50,909 nucleotides of DNA from Gammaproteobacteria bacterium (GCA_021731365.1 JAKFXL010000005.1:1-50909); one strand, 5' to 3'; counted from the first letter of the stretch, positions 28,679 to 39,920 are shown. The notes: a model not told the origin generated them from the sequence alone. Program-made: numbers and translations.

Positions 28679-29875
28679 TCAGAGGGTAACCGGCTCAAAC
28701 GCCACCAGGGTATCCACATCGGCCTGGTAGTTGATATCACTGAAACCAAAACCAAACAGTTTCAGAAACTCATTTTTATAACCTTGATAGTCGGTCAACT
28801 CAAACAGGTTTTCTGTGGTCACCGTCGGCCACAGCTGTTTAACACTGTTTTGCACCTCATCACGCAGCTCCCAGTCGTCCATACGAATCCGCTGCTGTTC
28901 ATCCAGCATGGCATTGCCTGTCGCGTAGAGGCTGCTACGGAACAGACGGTCGATCTGCTCCAGGCACCCTTCATGAATATTTTTCTGTTTCATCACTTTG
29001 AAGCAGATTGAGATGTAGAGCGGCATCACCGGAATGGCTGCCGAGGCCTGTGTGACCACACTCTTTAATACCGCCACATTGGCGCTGCCGTTTAACGGTG
29101 CGAGCGACTTGCGGATAGCAGCTGCGGCACGGTCCATATCCTCTTTTGCCTTACCCAGCGCACCATGCCAATAGATCGGCCAAGTAATTTCGGTTCCAAT
29201 ATAACTGTACGAAGCTGTCTTTACCCCCTCCGCCAGCACTCCGGCGTCTAACAGCGCGCCCATCCACAGCTCCCAATCCTCTCCTCCCATCACCGTTACC
29301 GTATTGGCAATCTCCTCTTCTGTGGCAGGTGGGATTTCTGCGTTAATAATCTGATCTTTGTTAGTATCAATCGCAATAGCACGATAAACGTCACCAATCG
29401 GTTTGAGCACTGAACGCACCACTTCACCACTCTCGGGCATTTTGCGTACGGGAGAAGCAAGTGAGTAGACAACCAGGTCGATCTTGCCCAGGTCCGCCTT
29501 AATCATCTCGATGACCTTGGCGCGCACCTCATTGGAGAAGGCATCACCATTAACACTCCTGGCATAGAGTCCGGCATCGTGAGCCCTCTGCTCAAAAGCG
29601 GCAGAGTTATACCAACCGGCTGAGCCAGGTTTTTTATCTGTCGCTGGTTTCTCCAGGAACACACCAATGGTCGCCGCACCCGCACCAAAGGCTGCGGTAA
29701 TACGTGATGCCAGACCGTAGCCGGTGGAGGCACCGATCACCAATACGTTTTTGGGACCATTAACAATAGTGCCCCCAGCCTTTACCTTGTTAATCTGTTC
29801 TGTAACATTGGCGGCACAACCCACCGGATGAGCGGTGGTACAGATAAACCCACGGGTCTTTGGCTCAATGATCAT
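28679..29875 (-). CDS. fabV: Trans-2-enoyl-CoA/enoyl-ACP reductase FabV
   Basis: FabV reduces enoyl-ACP (or crotonyl-CoA) with NADH in the last step of the fatty-acid elongation cycle and, unlike FabI, is naturally triclosan-resistant. The 398-residue protein has the family length. The opening [20 protein letters not shown], the nucleotide-binding [11 protein letters not shown] (48-58) and the active-site Y235-x8-K244 (in [14 protein letters not shown]) are diagnostic. FabV can be the only enoyl reductase or a second one. It lies downstream of hisC on the same strand with 66 bases between, after a probable hisC terminator, so it may have its own promoter. Confidence 0.97.
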   Translation of the reverse strand: MIIEPKTRGFICTTAHPVGCAANVTEQINKVKAGGTIVNGPKNVLVIGASTGYGLASRITAAFGAGAATIGVFLEKPATDKKPGSAGWYNSAAFEQRAHDAGLYARSVNGDAFSNEVRAKVIEMIKADLGKIDLVVYSLASPVRKMPESGEVVRSVLKPIGDVYRAIAIDTNKDQIINAEIPPATEEEIANTVTVMGGEDWELWMGALLDAGVLAEGVKTASYSYIGTEITWPIYWHGALGKAKEDMDRAAAAIRKSLAPLNGSANVAVLKSVVTQASAAIPVMPLYISICFKVMKQKNIHEGCLEQIDRLFRSSLYATGNAMLDEQQRIRMDDWELRDEVQNSVKQLWPTVTTENLFELTDYQGYKNEFLKLFGFGFSDINYQADVDTLVAFEPVTL

Positions 29876-29913
29876 GGCTGATGTTTCCTTATTAAATAAA
29901 TATCGTTTTCACA

Positions 29914-29946
29914 TTTAAACAGACCTCAAAGGGGCGTCTGTTTAAA
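29914..29946 (-). terminator. Inverted repeat at the end of hisC
   Basis: TTTAAACAGAC (29914-29924) and GTCTGTTTAAA (29936-29946) are perfectly complementary 11-base arms around an 11-base loop. The structure includes the hisC stop codon and on the minus strand ends in TTTAAAT, so it may act as a terminator between hisC and fabV. Confidence 0.5.
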
Positions 29947-31000
29947 CCAGAATCTCTTTTAACGCCGCCAGCAACGCCTCACACTCCTGCTGTGTACCGA
30001 TGGTGATCCGCAGATGCTGGCTGATACGGGGTTTATTAAAATAGCGCACCAGCACCCTCTTCTCCCGTAACGCCGCAAATATCCCCGCGGCATCATGGCG
30101 GGGATGGGTGGTAAAGATAAAGTTGGCACTGGAAGGTACAGTCTCAAAACCCAGCTGTTCCAGTTCAGCCACTGTCCACTCACGCGAAGCAATAATCTTC
30201 TGCCGTGTAGCATCAAAGTACTCAACATCCTGCACAGCGGCCACAGCGCCCTGCATCGCAAGCATATCGAGCGGGTAGGAGTTAAAGGAGTTTTTCACCC
30301 GCTCCAACCCTTCAATCAGATCAGCATGGCCGATAGCAAACCCAACTCGAGCACCCGCAAGACTGCGCGACTTTGACAAGGTATGCACAACCAGCAGGTT
30401 AGGAAACTCATGTACCAGCGGGATGGCTGACTCACCACCAAAATCGATATAGGCCTCATCGATCACCACCACTGACTCTGTATTACGTTGCAACAATGCA
30501 CGAATGGTTTCAAGAGTGACAAGCCGCCCCGTGGGGGCATTGGGGTTGGGAAAGACAATGCCGCCATTATCACTGCTGTACTCATCCAGCAAAATCTCAA
30601 ACCGCTCACTTAGAGCTGGCCGCTGCGATTTAATCTCAAACAGGTCACAGTAGACCGGGTAAAAGCTGTAACTGATATCGGGAAAGAGAATCGGCTTGGC
30701 CTGCTTAAAAAAGGCCATAAAGGCAAAACCCAATACCTCATCAGAACCATTACCCACAAAGACCTGCTGGTGAGCAACACCGTAATATTCTGCCAGCGCC
30801 GACTTCACTATATCGCTGTTGGGATCAGGGTAAAGCCGTAACCGCGCTTTATCAAACGCATCAATCGCCGCCACCACCTTGGGCGAAGGTGGGTATGGGT
30901 TCTCGTTAGTATTGAGCTTAATCAGATTCTGAATCTTGGGTTGCTCACCCGGCACATAAGGCACCAGCCCTCTGGTCAACTCACTCCAGTATCTACTCAC
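29942..31000 (-). CDS. hisC: Histidinol-phosphate aminotransferase
   Basis: HisC is the PLP-dependent aminotransferase that converts imidazole-acetol phosphate to L-histidinol phosphate. The start is set at GTG 31000, giving [21 protein letters not shown], as in relatives, with TGAGG five to six bases upstream. The longest open frame begins with TTG codons at 31018 and is less likely. In the six-residue-longer numbering the PLP lysine is K216 in [12 protein letters not shown]; the N-terminal [12 protein letters not shown] and the YIDF region are also typical. From GTG the protein is 352 residues. It lies away from the main his operon and follows an M1-like peptidase gene. Confidence 0.95.
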   Translation of the reverse strand: MSRYWSELTRGLVPYVPGEQPKIQNLIKLNTNENPYPPSPKVVAAIDAFDKARLRLYPDPNSDIVKSALAEYYGVAHQQVFVGNGSDEVLGFAFMAFFKQAKPILFPDISYSFYPVYCDLFEIKSQRPALSERFEILLDEYSSDNGGIVFPNPNAPTGRLVTLETIRALLQRNTESVVVIDEAYIDFGGESAIPLVHEFPNLLVVHTLSKSRSLAGARVGFAIGHADLIEGLERVKNSFNSYPLDMLAMQGAVAAVQDVEYFDATRQKIIASREWTVAELEQLGFETVPSSANFIFTTHPRHDAAGIFAALREKRVLVRYFNKPRISQHLRITIGTQQECEALLAALKEILV

Positions 31001-31068
31001 TGCAACCTCACTCAACAACCATACTCATGGGGGGCCAATGATACCGCCCTGGAGCGCTCCTCACAAAC

Positions 31069-33279
31069 TTACTCAACCAATGGGGAGCGTGCTGGATAGA
31101 CCACCTTCACCGCACTCTCCGGTTCCAATATCACATTCAATGGTGAGCGAGAGAGAGACCACTGCCCCTTGAGCACATTTTTATGCTCGCCATCAAACAC
31201 CAGGTAACTGTACTTACGATAATGCGGTAAGCGCTGGCCATAACGCGCCACGGCATCAGCCGCATTACTGGCAAACCAAACCACCGAATGTTGTGGATTC
31301 ACCGGATTATGGGTGACCAACACCACTGAATCGCGCTCCGCCTGATATTTTTCGCCCGCCAACATCGCCCACGTCTCCGTCGCAATGGCACCATAATCGG
31401 TAAGCCTGGGCTGTATCTGGTTTAACAAATCGTTATCCCACCCCAATAACCAGACCGCACGATCATCTGGCAACTGCTTCAAATCACTATCACTTTTAAG
31501 TGGCACCCCCCACTCTTTAGCCAACTGCCGCCATGCCCGCTTCAACGCCGCTGGGGCACGCTCTGCCATCACCAATACCATTCGCTCTGCGCCAAAGGAT
31601 TGTGATAGTACAGGCGGGGTCTCCTCGCTGGAGAGCCTGCGAAACAGATCAAACTCCGGATCCACATCAATACGCAAAGGCTTGGCCTTAACATCAAAAG
31701 CAAACTGTTGCCGCTTACTACCCATCGCCACCGTAAAGTAACGTGCCGTCTGCTCACCCTCAATAGTGACCGCAAGTGGCACATCCAGCCAATAAGGAAT
31801 ACCCGACTGCGTCTGCTTTAATACCCCCTCAATACGCCACCCACTCCCTTCATCAGCCTCTAATTGCCGACTCTGCGGTTCAGCAATCGCCAGCTCCGGT
31901 GCCCCCAGACGCTGCACCCACTGCTCAAAAAACAGCGCCAGACTCTGGCCATATACCTGAGAAAAGACCCGTTCGATATCCACATAACTGGCCACTTTAA
32001 ACTTGTACTGCTGATAAAAGAGCCGCAACGCCTCAATAAACTTCTCATCACCCAGCTTAAGCCGCAACATATGGAACAGCATTTGTGACTTGCCATACCC
32101 CACCGCCTGCCCCTGCGCCTCCACACTGGAGGTAAACTGGCGCAATGCAAAATCGTTATCGCTACGAATAAAGTCAGCGTACTTCTGCAACACCTCACGA
32201 CGATGGTTGGCACCATTGCCACGCTGCTCATCGAGCAGGTAATCAGCCAGATAACTGGTCAACCCCTCCGACCAGTTACCCGAATTATAATCCACATAAA
32301 CACTATTCCCCCACCAGTTATGCAACACCTCATGGGGGTAAGACGTTGTGCGGATAAAGGGCAAACGAATCACCGTCGGCCCAAGAAAAGTGAACGATGG
32401 CATACCAAAACCCGACTCCCAAAAACTCTCCACCAAGGCAAACTTCGAATAGGGATAGGCACCAATCAACTTTTCGTAAAGGGATATGTATTGATGTGTC
32501 AGCGCCAAATAGTCATTCGCCAAACCATCATCAGCTTCACGTAAAAAGACCTGTGCCTGGGGACCTTTTGCCTCATCGGCATAACTCACATAACGCCCAA
32601 CAATCAGAAAAATACCCCGCTGCGGCAACAGCTCCTGCCATACCACCTGCTTACGCCCTCGCTCCACCACCTCAGACAACCGCCGTCCTTGTGAAATTGC
32701 CGACCACTGCTCAGGCACACTCACCGACATAGTAAAACTCAACCCCCCGTCACTCCCACCCAATAGTGGATACCATGCCGCCGCCGGGTCAAGAAACAGG
32801 CCATCTGGCAGGGATTTATCACCGGAAAACCCCAACACAACCCCTCCCTTATCATTACGCAACTGCTTAAGCCGGGCACGATAATGCAACGTCACTTTAG
32901 ACTGCTGCGCCTGCAAACGATAAATCACCACCCCGGCTGGATAATCCTCATAACGCAAGCCGCTACCATCAATAGGCCTGATCCCACGTTGCGGCTGAGG
33001 CAAGAGCTGATCCAATACAAAACTGTGGCCCGTCACCGGCGGTTCGTGGGGGGGCGGCTGACGTGGGCGCGCCGTCACTGTCCCCCCCTCAACCTTATCA
33101 ATATCAAATGCCTGGCTCAGCAAAAACTCATAACTGCCCGACGCCGGCAAATCAATACTATCCACCACCGTAATCTGCTGAACCCCCGACTCAACCGTCA
33201 CCTGAAAGTCATGATGCAACGCAGCACCCGCAACAACAGGCAGCAGCAACAAACCAAGCAGTGCGGTCAAACGCAACAT
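31069..33279 (-). CDS. M1 family metallopeptidase-like exported protein
   Basis: This 736-residue protein starts with a signal peptide (about 1-20, ending VVAGAALHH) and is likely periplasmic or surface-associated. The zinc motif H316-E317-V-L-H320 in HEVLHNWWGNSVYVDY and the third ligand E338 in NWSEGLTSYLADYL identify an M1-type gluzincin; the spacing between His320 and Glu338 is 17 residues, one less than in classical M1 enzymes, as seen from memory in this subgroup. An N-terminal beta domain and a helical C-terminal region follow the M1 layout. The substrate is unknown. Transcribed with hisC, 68 bases apart. Confidence 0.9.
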   Translation of the reverse strand: MLRLTALLGLLLLPVVAGAALHHDFQVTVESGVQQITVVDSIDLPASGSYEFLLSQAFDIDKVEGGTVTARPRQPPPHEPPVTGHSFVLDQLLPQPQRGIRPIDGSGLRYEDYPAGVVIYRLQAQQSKVTLHYRARLKQLRNDKGGVVLGFSGDKSLPDGLFLDPAAAWYPLLGGSDGGLSFTMSVSVPEQWSAISQGRRLSEVVERGRKQVVWQELLPQRGIFLIVGRYVSYADEAKGPQAQVFLREADDGLANDYLALTHQYISLYEKLIGAYPYSKFALVESFWESGFGMPSFTFLGPTVIRLPFIRTTSYPHEVLHNWWGNSVYVDYNSGNWSEGLTSYLADYLLDEQRGNGANHRREVLQKYADFIRSDNDFALRQFTSSVEAQGQAVGYGKSQMLFHMLRLKLGDEKFIEALRLFYQQYKFKVASYVDIERVFSQVYGQSLALFFEQWVQRLGAPELAIAEPQSRQLEADEGSGWRIEGVLKQTQSGIPYWLDVPLAVTIEGEQTARYFTVAMGSKRQQFAFDVKAKPLRIDVDPEFDLFRRLSSEETPPVLSQSFGAERMVLVMAERAPAALKRAWRQLAKEWGVPLKSDSDLKQLPDDRAVWLLGWDNDLLNQIQPRLTDYGAIATETWAMLAGEKYQAERDSVVLVTHNPVNPQHSVVWFASNAADAVARYGQRLPHYRKYSYLVFDGEHKNVLKGQWSLSRSPLNVILEPESAVKVVYPARSPLVE

Positions 33280-33543
33280 AAAAGCATCCTTTTATCCGGG
33301 CAACAGGGGAAACAGAACCACTTATAAAATAGAATCATACGGAGATTAGTGCCGACAGGCCACTCTCTCAATCAGATTACACAATGAGGGACTTTGAAAA
33401 ACCAAAACAACCACCATGCCTTAAAATCGCACGACGATCAGCATACGAGGAGATAACACATAAAGATCAACACAGATGGCCATGCAGGGCGATGGCCAAG
33501 CCTACAACAGAGAACGGAGAGAAAATCAGACCAAAAATGACAC

Positions 33544-33930
33544 TCAGAGCTTTCTAAATATACTTTTCAGTATATCCGGCCCCTCAACCGCATTAATTGG
33601 CTTCAAAATATAACTCGTCATACCAAGCTTACTGCACTCAATGATTGAGTCCTTATCAGCCACTGAAGTCAACATAACCACTGAAACAGTTTTATTTGTT
33701 TCGCGAATCTTCTTCAATGCCGTTTTTCCATCCATAATAGGCATCACGATATCAAGAAATACCACATCTATCCTACGACTGACATCCTCAACCGCCTTTA
33801 CCGCCTCTCTACCATTCTCAGCCTGAATAACATTGTCATACCCCATGCCTGCCAGGATACGTCTGAGCGACTCGCGCATAATAAACGTATCATCAACAAC
33901 AAGTATGTTTGCACTCTTATCTAACATCAT
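33544..33930 (-). CDS. Single-domain response regulator (CheY-like)
   Basis: A stand-alone receiver domain of 128 residues. The acidic pair D13/D14, the phosphoacceptor D60 (VVFLDIVMP), T88 and K110 (ILKPINAVEG) are all present, so it should be phosphorylatable. No output domain. It lies 14 bases after a CheX-like gene on the same strand, so the pair probably forms a small signalling module in which the CheX-like protein dephosphorylates this regulator. No kinase gene is nearby. ATG 33930 or 33927 with AAGGTG upstream. Confidence 0.92.
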   Translation of the reverse strand: MMLDKSANILVVDDTFIMRESLRRILAGMGYDNVIQAENGREAVKAVEDVSRRIDVVFLDIVMPIMDGKTALKKIRETNKTVSVVMLTSVADKDSIIECSKLGMTSYILKPINAVEGPDILKSIFRKL

Positions 33931-33944
33931 TCACACCTTGTTAC

Positions 33945-34478
33945 TTAATTAAGCAGATAGCTAAAATAAAAACGACCAACACCTGCAATATCAATAGGCA
34001 CCGTTAATATCTGTTTGATACCCTCCAACAGAAACTCGCCATCCTCCTTATTCAAAAGATACAGCGGTGTACCAAAAGTTGTTTTATATTCGGTACCATT
34101 AAAATGGCGCGTCGCCAGACCAATCACTGTATTTGAGAATTCAGCCAACGCCTCCCGGACATCATTATTCAGGACAGTAGACTCCTCAACCGTCCCCAGC
34201 ATCTTAGCCCGCACTCTATTGCCAATAGCAACAGCCGTCTCAACATCGTAATTCATAATTATTTTGCCAGAGAACCGGCCAGCTGTTTTTGCCGCAATAC
34301 AAACAGCAAAATCTTTAAAAACAAAAACATCCAGTGGATCACGATAACTCAGCAGATCACTTTTCCCTTCCAGGTCAGCCATCGTATGCAGAGTCGCAAT
34401 CGTCTCATCAACAAAAGGCAACAGTATCTTATTACGAATATTATCGGGAAGAACACCTTGTATTTCCATAAATTCCAT
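33945..34478 (-). CDS. CheX-like chemotaxis phosphatase
   Basis: Starting at 34478 (MEFMEIQGVLPDNIRNK) this 177-residue protein matches the CheX/CheC-like phosphatase fold. The segment ALAEFSNTVIGLA holds the E-x2-N pair used for water attack on phospho-CheY. The open frame continues upstream to 34748, but that extension runs into tRNA-Arg, is not conserved and has no ribosome site, so it is not coding. ATGs at 34469, 34478 and 34511 are all possible starts; none has a strong ribosome site. Co-directional with the CheY-like gene. Confidence 0.85.
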   Translation of the reverse strand: MEFMEIQGVLPDNIRNKILLPFVDETIATLHTMADLEGKSDLLSYRDPLDVFVFKDFAVCIAAKTAGRFSGKIIMNYDVETAVAIGNRVRAKMLGTVEESTVLNNDVREALAEFSNTVIGLATRHFNGTEYKTTFGTPLYLLNKEDGEFLLEGIKQILTVPIDIAGVGRFYFSYLLN

Positions 34479-34733
34479 CACGCTTCGTTGTGTTTTTGGT
34501 AATGAAAACATCGGCAACAGAATAGCTAACTTTAATGCCAACATTAACACCAACCACAAACCATACAGGCAGATAACACAATATCCACAATCAGAAAACA
34601 TCTTACACGGGGAGGGGGTAAAGCAAGGATTTGAATGCAACTTATATAGGAGAACGCTGCGTCCGCAAAAGCCAAAAATTTCGCTGCGTGAAAAACAAAA
34701 AGCCCACCATTTCTGGTAGGCCACTGTTTTATA

Positions 34734-34810
34734 TGGTGCGCCCGGCACGATTCGAACGTGCGACCGCCTGGTTCGTAGCCAGGTACTCTATCCAGCTGAG
34801 CTACGGGCGC
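34734..34810 (-). tRNA. tRNA-Arg (anticodon ACG)
   Basis: The minus strand reads GCGCCCGTAGCTCAGCTGGA... with anticodon stem CCTGG-CTACGAA-CCAGG (anticodon ACG), a TTCGAATC T-loop and an acceptor GGGCGC followed by encoded CCA. It is 77 bases long and follows csrA and tRNA-Ser as in E. coli (csrA-serV-argV). Confidence 0.97.
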
Positions 34811-34867
34811 TGATTTGAGGTCGGGGATTATCCCGATTCAGACTATGAGTGTCAAGCCTGATTTATA

Positions 34868-34960
34868 TGGCGGAGAGAGAGGGAGTCGAACCCTCGATAC
34901 GCCTTTTAAGCATATACTCCCTTAGCAGGGGAGCGCCTTCGGCCACTCGGCCATCTCTCC
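34868..34960 (-). tRNA. tRNA-Ser (anticodon GCT)
   Basis: The minus strand reads GGAGAGATGGCCGAGTGG..., anticodon stem CTCCC-CTGCTAA-GGGAG (anticodon GCT), a long variable arm and a GGTTCGACTC T-loop, ending CTCTCC-G-CCA. It is 93 bases long, a class II tRNA, and sits between csrA and tRNA-Arg. Confidence 0.97.
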
Positions 34961-35012
34961 ATGATGGGGTCCATTATAACGCACTCTTCTACAAAACCAG
35001 CATTATGATTTT

Positions 35013-35044
35013 GCAAAAAGAGCCAGACACCCTCTTTGTTTTGC
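35013..35044 (-). terminator. Terminator-like hairpin after csrA
   Basis: On the minus strand GCAAAACAAAGAG ... CTCTTTTTGC can pair across a 9-base loop with one or two mismatches, and the 3' arm contains a T5 run. It lies 63 bases after the csrA stop and before tRNA-Ser, so it may end the csrA transcript. Confidence 0.45.
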
Positions 35045-35107
35045 GGGGCTAAGAATACCTATACTTGATTGATTGGTAAAGTACTTTTTGAGGAAAAAAG
35101 CAGACAA

Positions 35108-35326
35108 TCACTCTTCTGACAGCTGTTCACCACTACCACCAACGGAAACATCACCTCCTTCCTTCTCCTGCTGAATGCGCTGATAAATCTCTTCGCGATG
35201 AACAGATACATCCTTCGGTGCATTCACGCCCAACCGAACCTGGTTCCCTTTAACACCTAACACTGTCACCGAAACATTGTCGCCAATTATCAGTGTTTCA
35301 CCCACACGACGGGTCAATATCAACAT
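35108..35326 (-). CDS. csrA: Carbon storage regulator CsrA
   Basis: CsrA is a dimeric RNA-binding protein that blocks ribosome sites of target mRNAs, here as the global regulator typical of gammaproteobacteria. The protein starts [16 protein letters not shown] at 35326 with AAGGAG seven bases upstream; an in-frame upstream ATG is unsupported. The RNA-binding residues R44 region (HREEIYQRI) is conserved. After about residue 54 the tail is Glu/Gly/Ser-rich (to 72 residues, against 61 in E. coli). It lies between lysC and the tRNA pair, the conserved alaS-lysC-csrA-tRNA order. Confidence 0.97.
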   Translation of the reverse strand: MLILTRRVGETLIIGDNVSVTVLGVKGNQVRLGVNAPKDVSVHREEIYQRIQQEKEGGDVSVGGSGEQLSEE

Positions 35327-35525
35327 AGCGATCTCCTTGTTCTCGCAAACACACAGGCTCCTATAGCCATGCAAAACATTTGGCCGGCTGCTCTCCACCT
35401 GTCTTGTTTACCTTATCGACAAGCGGAAGAAGAACTAAAGAAAAAGCTAAATTTTCAATAGCCTGCATATTATCAGGTGAAAACAGCGCTCATATGATCT
35501 GTTCCACACCTGCAACGCAATGATT

Positions 35526-36749
35526 TTACGGTCTTTCCTGATCCAGTCCAAAGGCGCTGTGTAACGCCCTTACACCCAGTTCAAGATACTTTTCGTCAAC
35601 AACAACAGAAATTTTTATCTCTGAAGTGGAGATCATACGAATATTGATCCCCTCTTTGGCCAACGTGCCAAACATAGTGCTGGCAATACCCGCATGAGAA
35701 CGCATCCCAACACCCACCAACGATATTTTAACGATTTTGTTATCGCCAGAGACTTCACGTGCACCCAGTTCAATTGAGCTGTTTTGTAAAATCTCTAACG
35801 CTTTTTTGTAATCATTACGGTGCACCGTAAAAGTAAAATCGGTACTGCCATCAACACCAACATTTTGAATAATCATGTCAATCTCGATGTTGGCATCACC
35901 AATGGGGCCCAAAATCTTATAAGCCACACCTGGCTGATCAGGCACACCTACAATCGTTAATTTAGCCTCGTCGCGATTAAAGGCGATTCCGGAAATCAGC
36001 GCTTCTTCCATTCCCTCTTCCTCGTAGGTAATCAGGGTGCCTTCACCCTCTTCAAAACTGGAGAGCACCCGCAGGGGTACATTATATTTACCGGCAAATT
36101 CAACCGAGCGGATCTGCAGTACTTTGGAGCCTAAACTGGCCATTTCAAGCATTGCTTCAAAAGTAATACGTTCAAGACGGCGCGCCTCAGGCACTACCCG
36201 TGGATCAGTAGTATAGACCCCATCCACGTCGGTATAGATTTGACACTCATCCGCCTTTAGTGCAGCCGCCAGTGCAACGGCGGTAGTATCAGAGCCACCA
36301 CGCCCCAGCGTGGTGATGTTCCCCGCCTCATCAATGCCTTGAAAACCGGCAACGACAACAACCCGGCCCTGTGCCAGGTCGGCACGAATATGTTGGTTAT
36401 CAATATCCAGTATGCGCGCCTTATTAAAGGCACTATCAGTACGAATATGGACCTGGGAGCCTGTATAGGAGCGGGCCGGACAGCCACGCGCCGCCAATGC
36501 CATGGCCAGCAGGGCGATGGTGACCTGTTCACCGGTTGACAACAGCACATCCAGCTCACGTGGTGACGGGGTCTCCTGGGTCGCCTTGGCCAGCTCCACC
36601 AGACGATTGGTCTCGCCGCTCATGGCGGAGACAACAACAATCACATCGTGCCCCTGGTCACGCCAGCCTTTCACTTTAGTGGCTACGTTGCCAATTCGTT
36701 CAACATTGCCAACCGAGGTGCCACCATATTTCTGTACGATTAACGCCAT
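35526..36749 (-). CDS. lysC: Aspartate kinase
   Basis: LysC phosphorylates aspartate, the first step toward lysine, threonine and methionine. It is a monofunctional aspartokinase of 407 residues with the N-terminal KYGGTSVG motif (7-14), the GFQG and [16 protein letters not shown] catalytic region, and two C-terminal ACT domains for feedback control by lysine and/or threonine. It is separated from alaS by 73 bases and from csrA by 199. A lysine-pathway partner, dapA, is encoded elsewhere in the window. Confidence 0.97.
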   Translation of the reverse strand: MALIVQKYGGTSVGNVERIGNVATKVKGWRDQGHDVIVVVSAMSGETNRLVELAKATQETPSPRELDVLLSTGEQVTIALLAMALAARGCPARSYTGSQVHIRTDSAFNKARILDIDNQHIRADLAQGRVVVVAGFQGIDEAGNITTLGRGGSDTTAVALAAALKADECQIYTDVDGVYTTDPRVVPEARRLERITFEAMLEMASLGSKVLQIRSVEFAGKYNVPLRVLSSFEEGEGTLITYEEEGMEEALISGIAFNRDEAKLTIVGVPDQPGVAYKILGPIGDANIEIDMIIQNVGVDGSTDFTFTVHRNDYKKALEILQNSSIELGAREVSGDNKIVKISLVGVGMRSHAGIASTMFGTLAKEGINIRMISTSEIKISVVVDEKYLELGVRALHSAFGLDQERP

Positions 36750-36822
36750 ATAACCCTGCTTCCAGATGAATATTAGGAATAGTACTTTAACAAATGCTTA
36801 AATGCACCCAACCCTTGGAAAA

Positions 36823-39447
36823 TTAGCTGATTTTTTCACGCATCCATGGCTCAACCGAGGCCAACGCAGCGTCCAGCGCCGCTGGATTGGTACCACCGGC
36901 TTGTGCCATGTCGGGACGACCACCGCCCTTGCCACCCACCTGCAAAGCAACGTGGTTCACCAACTCACCGGCCTTCAGACGCGACGTCTGATCCTGTGTG
37001 ACACCCGCCGCCAACACCACTTTGCCATCCACAACACTGGCCAGAATCACCACCGCCGAGCCAAGTTTGTTTTTAAGCTGATCGACAGTTTCCCGCAGCG
37101 CCTTGGCATCGGCCCCTTCAAGTTTGGCCGCCAACAGCTGAATACCGCCGATCTCGGTCGCCTGACTCACCAGATCTGAACCTTGACTGCTAGCCAGCTT
37201 GGCCTTGAGCTGATCGAGCTCTTTTTCCAGTTTGCGATTCTGCTCCAGCAACTGGCCAACCTTGGCGGGGGCATCGTCGCGTGTGCCACGCAGCAGACCG
37301 GCGATCTGATCCAGATTTTTTTCGGTTTCATCGATGTAGTTAAGCGCCCCTGCCCCGGTCATCGCCTCGATACGACGCACACCTGCGGCAGTCCCCCCCT
37401 CCATCACGATCTTAAACAGGCCAATGTCACCGGCACGTTGGGCATGGGTACCGCCACACAGCTCCGTTGAAAAATCACCGATACTCAGTACCCGCACTTC
37501 GTCACCATATTTTTCACCAAAGAGTGCCATGGCACCGGCCTCAACCGCCTGGTCGTAATTCATCAACTGGGTGACCACTGCGTTGTTGGCGCGAATCTGC
37601 TGGTTCACCAGCTGCTCAACCTGCTGCAACTCATCTGTCGTCATTGCCTCAAAATGGGCGAAGTCAAAGCGGAGACTGTCGGGTTTTACCAGCGACCCTT
37701 TTTGGGTGACGTGGTCACCCAGTACCTGGCGTAATGCTGCATGTAATAGATGGGTGGCAGAGTGGTTAATCACAATCGCCTGACGCCGCACCACATCAAC
37801 CTCGGCCCGCAGTTTGTCACCCAGTTTGAGAGTACCGCTACTCACCTTACCAATATGGGCATTCAGGCCGCGTCCCTGTTTCTGGGTATCGGCGACGTCA
37901 AACACCACACCGTTGGCCATCAACCTACCTTGATCACCTACCTGTCCGCCCGATTCGGCATAGAAGGGGGTCTGCGCCAGGATCACCATGCCCTGCTGGC
38001 CAGCAGCCAGTCTCTCCACCGCGCTATCGCCGGCAAACAGTGCTACCACCTCAGCCTCGACAACGAGCTGTTCGTAACCGGTAAATTCACACTCGGCATC
38101 AATATCAATTTTGGTGACATAGGCAGTGCCAAAATTACTGGCGGCACGGGCGCGTTCACGTTGCGCCTGCATCTCTTTGTCAAAACCATCCTGGTCAATA
38201 GTCAACCCTCGCTCACGGGCAATATCAGCCGTCAGGTCAGCAGGAAAACCATAGGTATCGTAGAGTTTAAAAAGTGTGGCACCGGGGATCTCTTTACCCC
38301 TCAGGCTGGCGATATCCTCTTCAAGGATTTTCATCCCCTGATCCAGTGTCTCGGCAAAACGCTCCTCCTCCAGACGTAATATTTTCTCCACCTGCGCCTG
38401 CGCCTTGGCCAGTTCAGGATAGGCAGCCCCCATCTCCTGCACCAGCGTCGCCACCAGCTGATAGAAAAACGGCTGGTCCATGCCAAGCTTGTAACCGTGG
38501 CGAATGGCACGACGGATGATGCGACGCAGCACATAACCACGCCCCTCATTGGAGGGCAGCACACCATCCACAATCAGGAATGAACAGGAGCGGATATGGT
38601 CGGCGATCACCTTGAGTGAACTGCTCTGCAGATCGCTGCTGTGGGTCGCCTTTGCCGCCGCCTTGATCAGCGCCTGAAACAGATCGATCTCGTAGTTACT
38701 GTGCACCCCCTGCAACACCGCCGCCAGGCGCTCCATGCCCATACCGGTATCAACAGAGGGCTTGGGCAGTGGCGTCATGACGCCATCGGCGGTACGGTTG
38801 TACTGCATAAAGACCAGATTCCAGATCTCGATGTAACGGTCACCATCCTCTTCCGGGGTACCGGGCGGACCACCGGCCACATCAGGGCCGTGATCATAGA
38901 AGATTTCGGTGCACGGACCGCAGGGGCCGGTATCGCCCATGGACCAGAAGTTATCGCTGTCATAACGTTTGCCACTCGGCTTGTCGCCAATACGGCTAAG
39001 TCGATTGGCGTCAACACCAATCTCTTTGATCCAGATATCCGCAGCTTCGGTATCATCTGCATAGACGGTGACCCAAAGCTTCTCCGCCGGTAGTTTCAGC
39101 TCCTGGGTAAGGAACTGCCAGGCAAACTGAATCGCCTCACGTTTGAAGTAGTCACCAAAGCTGAAGTTGCCCAACATCTCAAAAAATGTGTGGTGGCGGG
39201 CGGTGTAACCGACATTCTCCAGATCGTTGTGTTTGCCACCGGCACGCACACAACGCTGGGAGCTGGTGGCGCGGTTGTAAGCCCGTGGCTCCAGCCCCAG
39301 AAAAGTATCCTTAAACTGCACCATGCCGGCGTTGGTAAAGAGCAGGGTTGGATCATTGCCCGGCACCAGCGAGCTGCTGGCAACAATCTCATGACCCCGT
39401 GTCTGAAAATACTCCAGAAAGGCTTGGCGAATCTCTGCACTCTTCAT
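36823..39447 (-). CDS. alaS: Alanine--tRNA ligase
   Basis: AlaS charges tRNA-Ala and edits Ser/Gly mischarging. The start is taken at 39447 ([14 protein letters not shown]), eight bases after recX; the in-frame ATG at 39465 adds six residues and would overlap recX. The protein is about 874 residues. The N-terminal class II catalytic core begins [26 protein letters not shown]; the editing-domain zinc ligands are the H-x3-H pair in [10 protein letters not shown] and Cys664 in the C-G-G-T-H motif; a coiled-coil and C-Ala domain follow. Co-directional with lysC, recX and recA. Confidence 0.98.
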   Translation of the reverse strand: MKSAEIRQAFLEYFQTRGHEIVASSSLVPGNDPTLLFTNAGMVQFKDTFLGLEPRAYNRATSSQRCVRAGGKHNDLENVGYTARHHTFFEMLGNFSFGDYFKREAIQFAWQFLTQELKLPAEKLWVTVYADDTEAADIWIKEIGVDANRLSRIGDKPSGKRYDSDNFWSMGDTGPCGPCTEIFYDHGPDVAGGPPGTPEEDGDRYIEIWNLVFMQYNRTADGVMTPLPKPSVDTGMGMERLAAVLQGVHSNYEIDLFQALIKAAAKATHSSDLQSSSLKVIADHIRSCSFLIVDGVLPSNEGRGYVLRRIIRRAIRHGYKLGMDQPFFYQLVATLVQEMGAAYPELAKAQAQVEKILRLEEERFAETLDQGMKILEEDIASLRGKEIPGATLFKLYDTYGFPADLTADIARERGLTIDQDGFDKEMQAQRERARAASNFGTAYVTKIDIDAECEFTGYEQLVVEAEVVALFAGDSAVERLAAGQQGMVILAQTPFYAESGGQVGDQGRLMANGVVFDVADTQKQGRGLNAHIGKVSSGTLKLGDKLRAEVDVVRRQAIVINHSATHLLHAALRQVLGDHVTQKGSLVKPDSLRFDFAHFEAMTTDELQQVEQLVNQQIRANNAVVTQLMNYDQAVEAGAMALFGEKYGDEVRVLSIGDFSTELCGGTHAQRAGDIGLFKIVMEGGTAAGVRRIEAMTGAGALNYIDETEKNLDQIAGLLRGTRDDAPAKVGQLLEQNRKLEKELDQLKAKLASSQGSDLVSQATEIGGIQLLAAKLEGADAKALRETVDQLKNKLGSAVVILASVVDGKVVLAAGVTQDQTSRLKAGELVNHVALQVGGKGGGRPDMAQAGGTNPAALDAALASVEPWMREKIS

Positions 39448-39455
39448 CTTGATCT

Positions 39456-39911
39456 CTATTCCCACTCATCCTGTTGTTTCATCGCGCCACTGATCTGCTC
39501 AGTACTAAAACCGCGATATTGCAAAAAGCGCATCTGTTTGGCGCGCTCTTCATATCTCTCGGGCAGTGCATCACCAAAACGCTTCTGCCGCACCTCCGCT
39601 GCCAACCGTAACCACGGCTGACCCTGCAGCGAAGCCTCAATAACATCACTGCTGATATCGTGATCGCGCAACGCCTGACGTAACCGTAGCGGCCCAAGGC
39701 CGCCACTGATCTTAGAGCGCACAAAACTCTCCACAAACCGTTCGTCAGAGAGCAGTCGCTCTCTGGTCAAGGCAGTCAATGCTACCTCCACCACCTCAGC
39801 TTCATATCCACGAGAGAGTAGTTTCTGACGCAATTCACGACTGGAGTGCTCACGCCGGGCCAACAGATTCATCGCTGTTACCCGGCACTCTTTCAAACCA
39901 CGCTCAGCCAT
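39456..39911 (-). CDS. recX: Regulatory protein RecX
   Basis: RecX is a helical-repeat protein that caps RecA filaments and limits their activity. The 151-residue length and the repeated R-x-x-S-x-x-E-L-x-x-K-L and L-R-x-x-L-x-x-x-x-I pattern (for example [16 protein letters not shown], about 19-34, and [17 protein letters not shown]) are typical. The stop lies eight bases before alaS, and the start is nine bases after the recA stop, so recA-recX-alaS form one transcription unit. Confidence 0.95.
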   Translation of the reverse strand: MAERGLKECRVTAMNLLARREHSSRELRQKLLSRGYEAEVVEVALTALTRERLLSDERFVESFVRSKISGGLGPLRLRQALRDHDISSDVIEASLQGQPWLRLAAEVRQKRFGDALPERYEERAKQMRFLQYRGFSTEQISGAMKQQDEWE

Positions 39912-39920
39912 TCAAACTGA

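Noticed and set aside
34479-34748. N-terminal extension of the CheX-like protein with a hydrophobic stretch
   Set aside because: The frame runs into tRNA-Arg, has no ribosome site and is not family-like; chance open frame.
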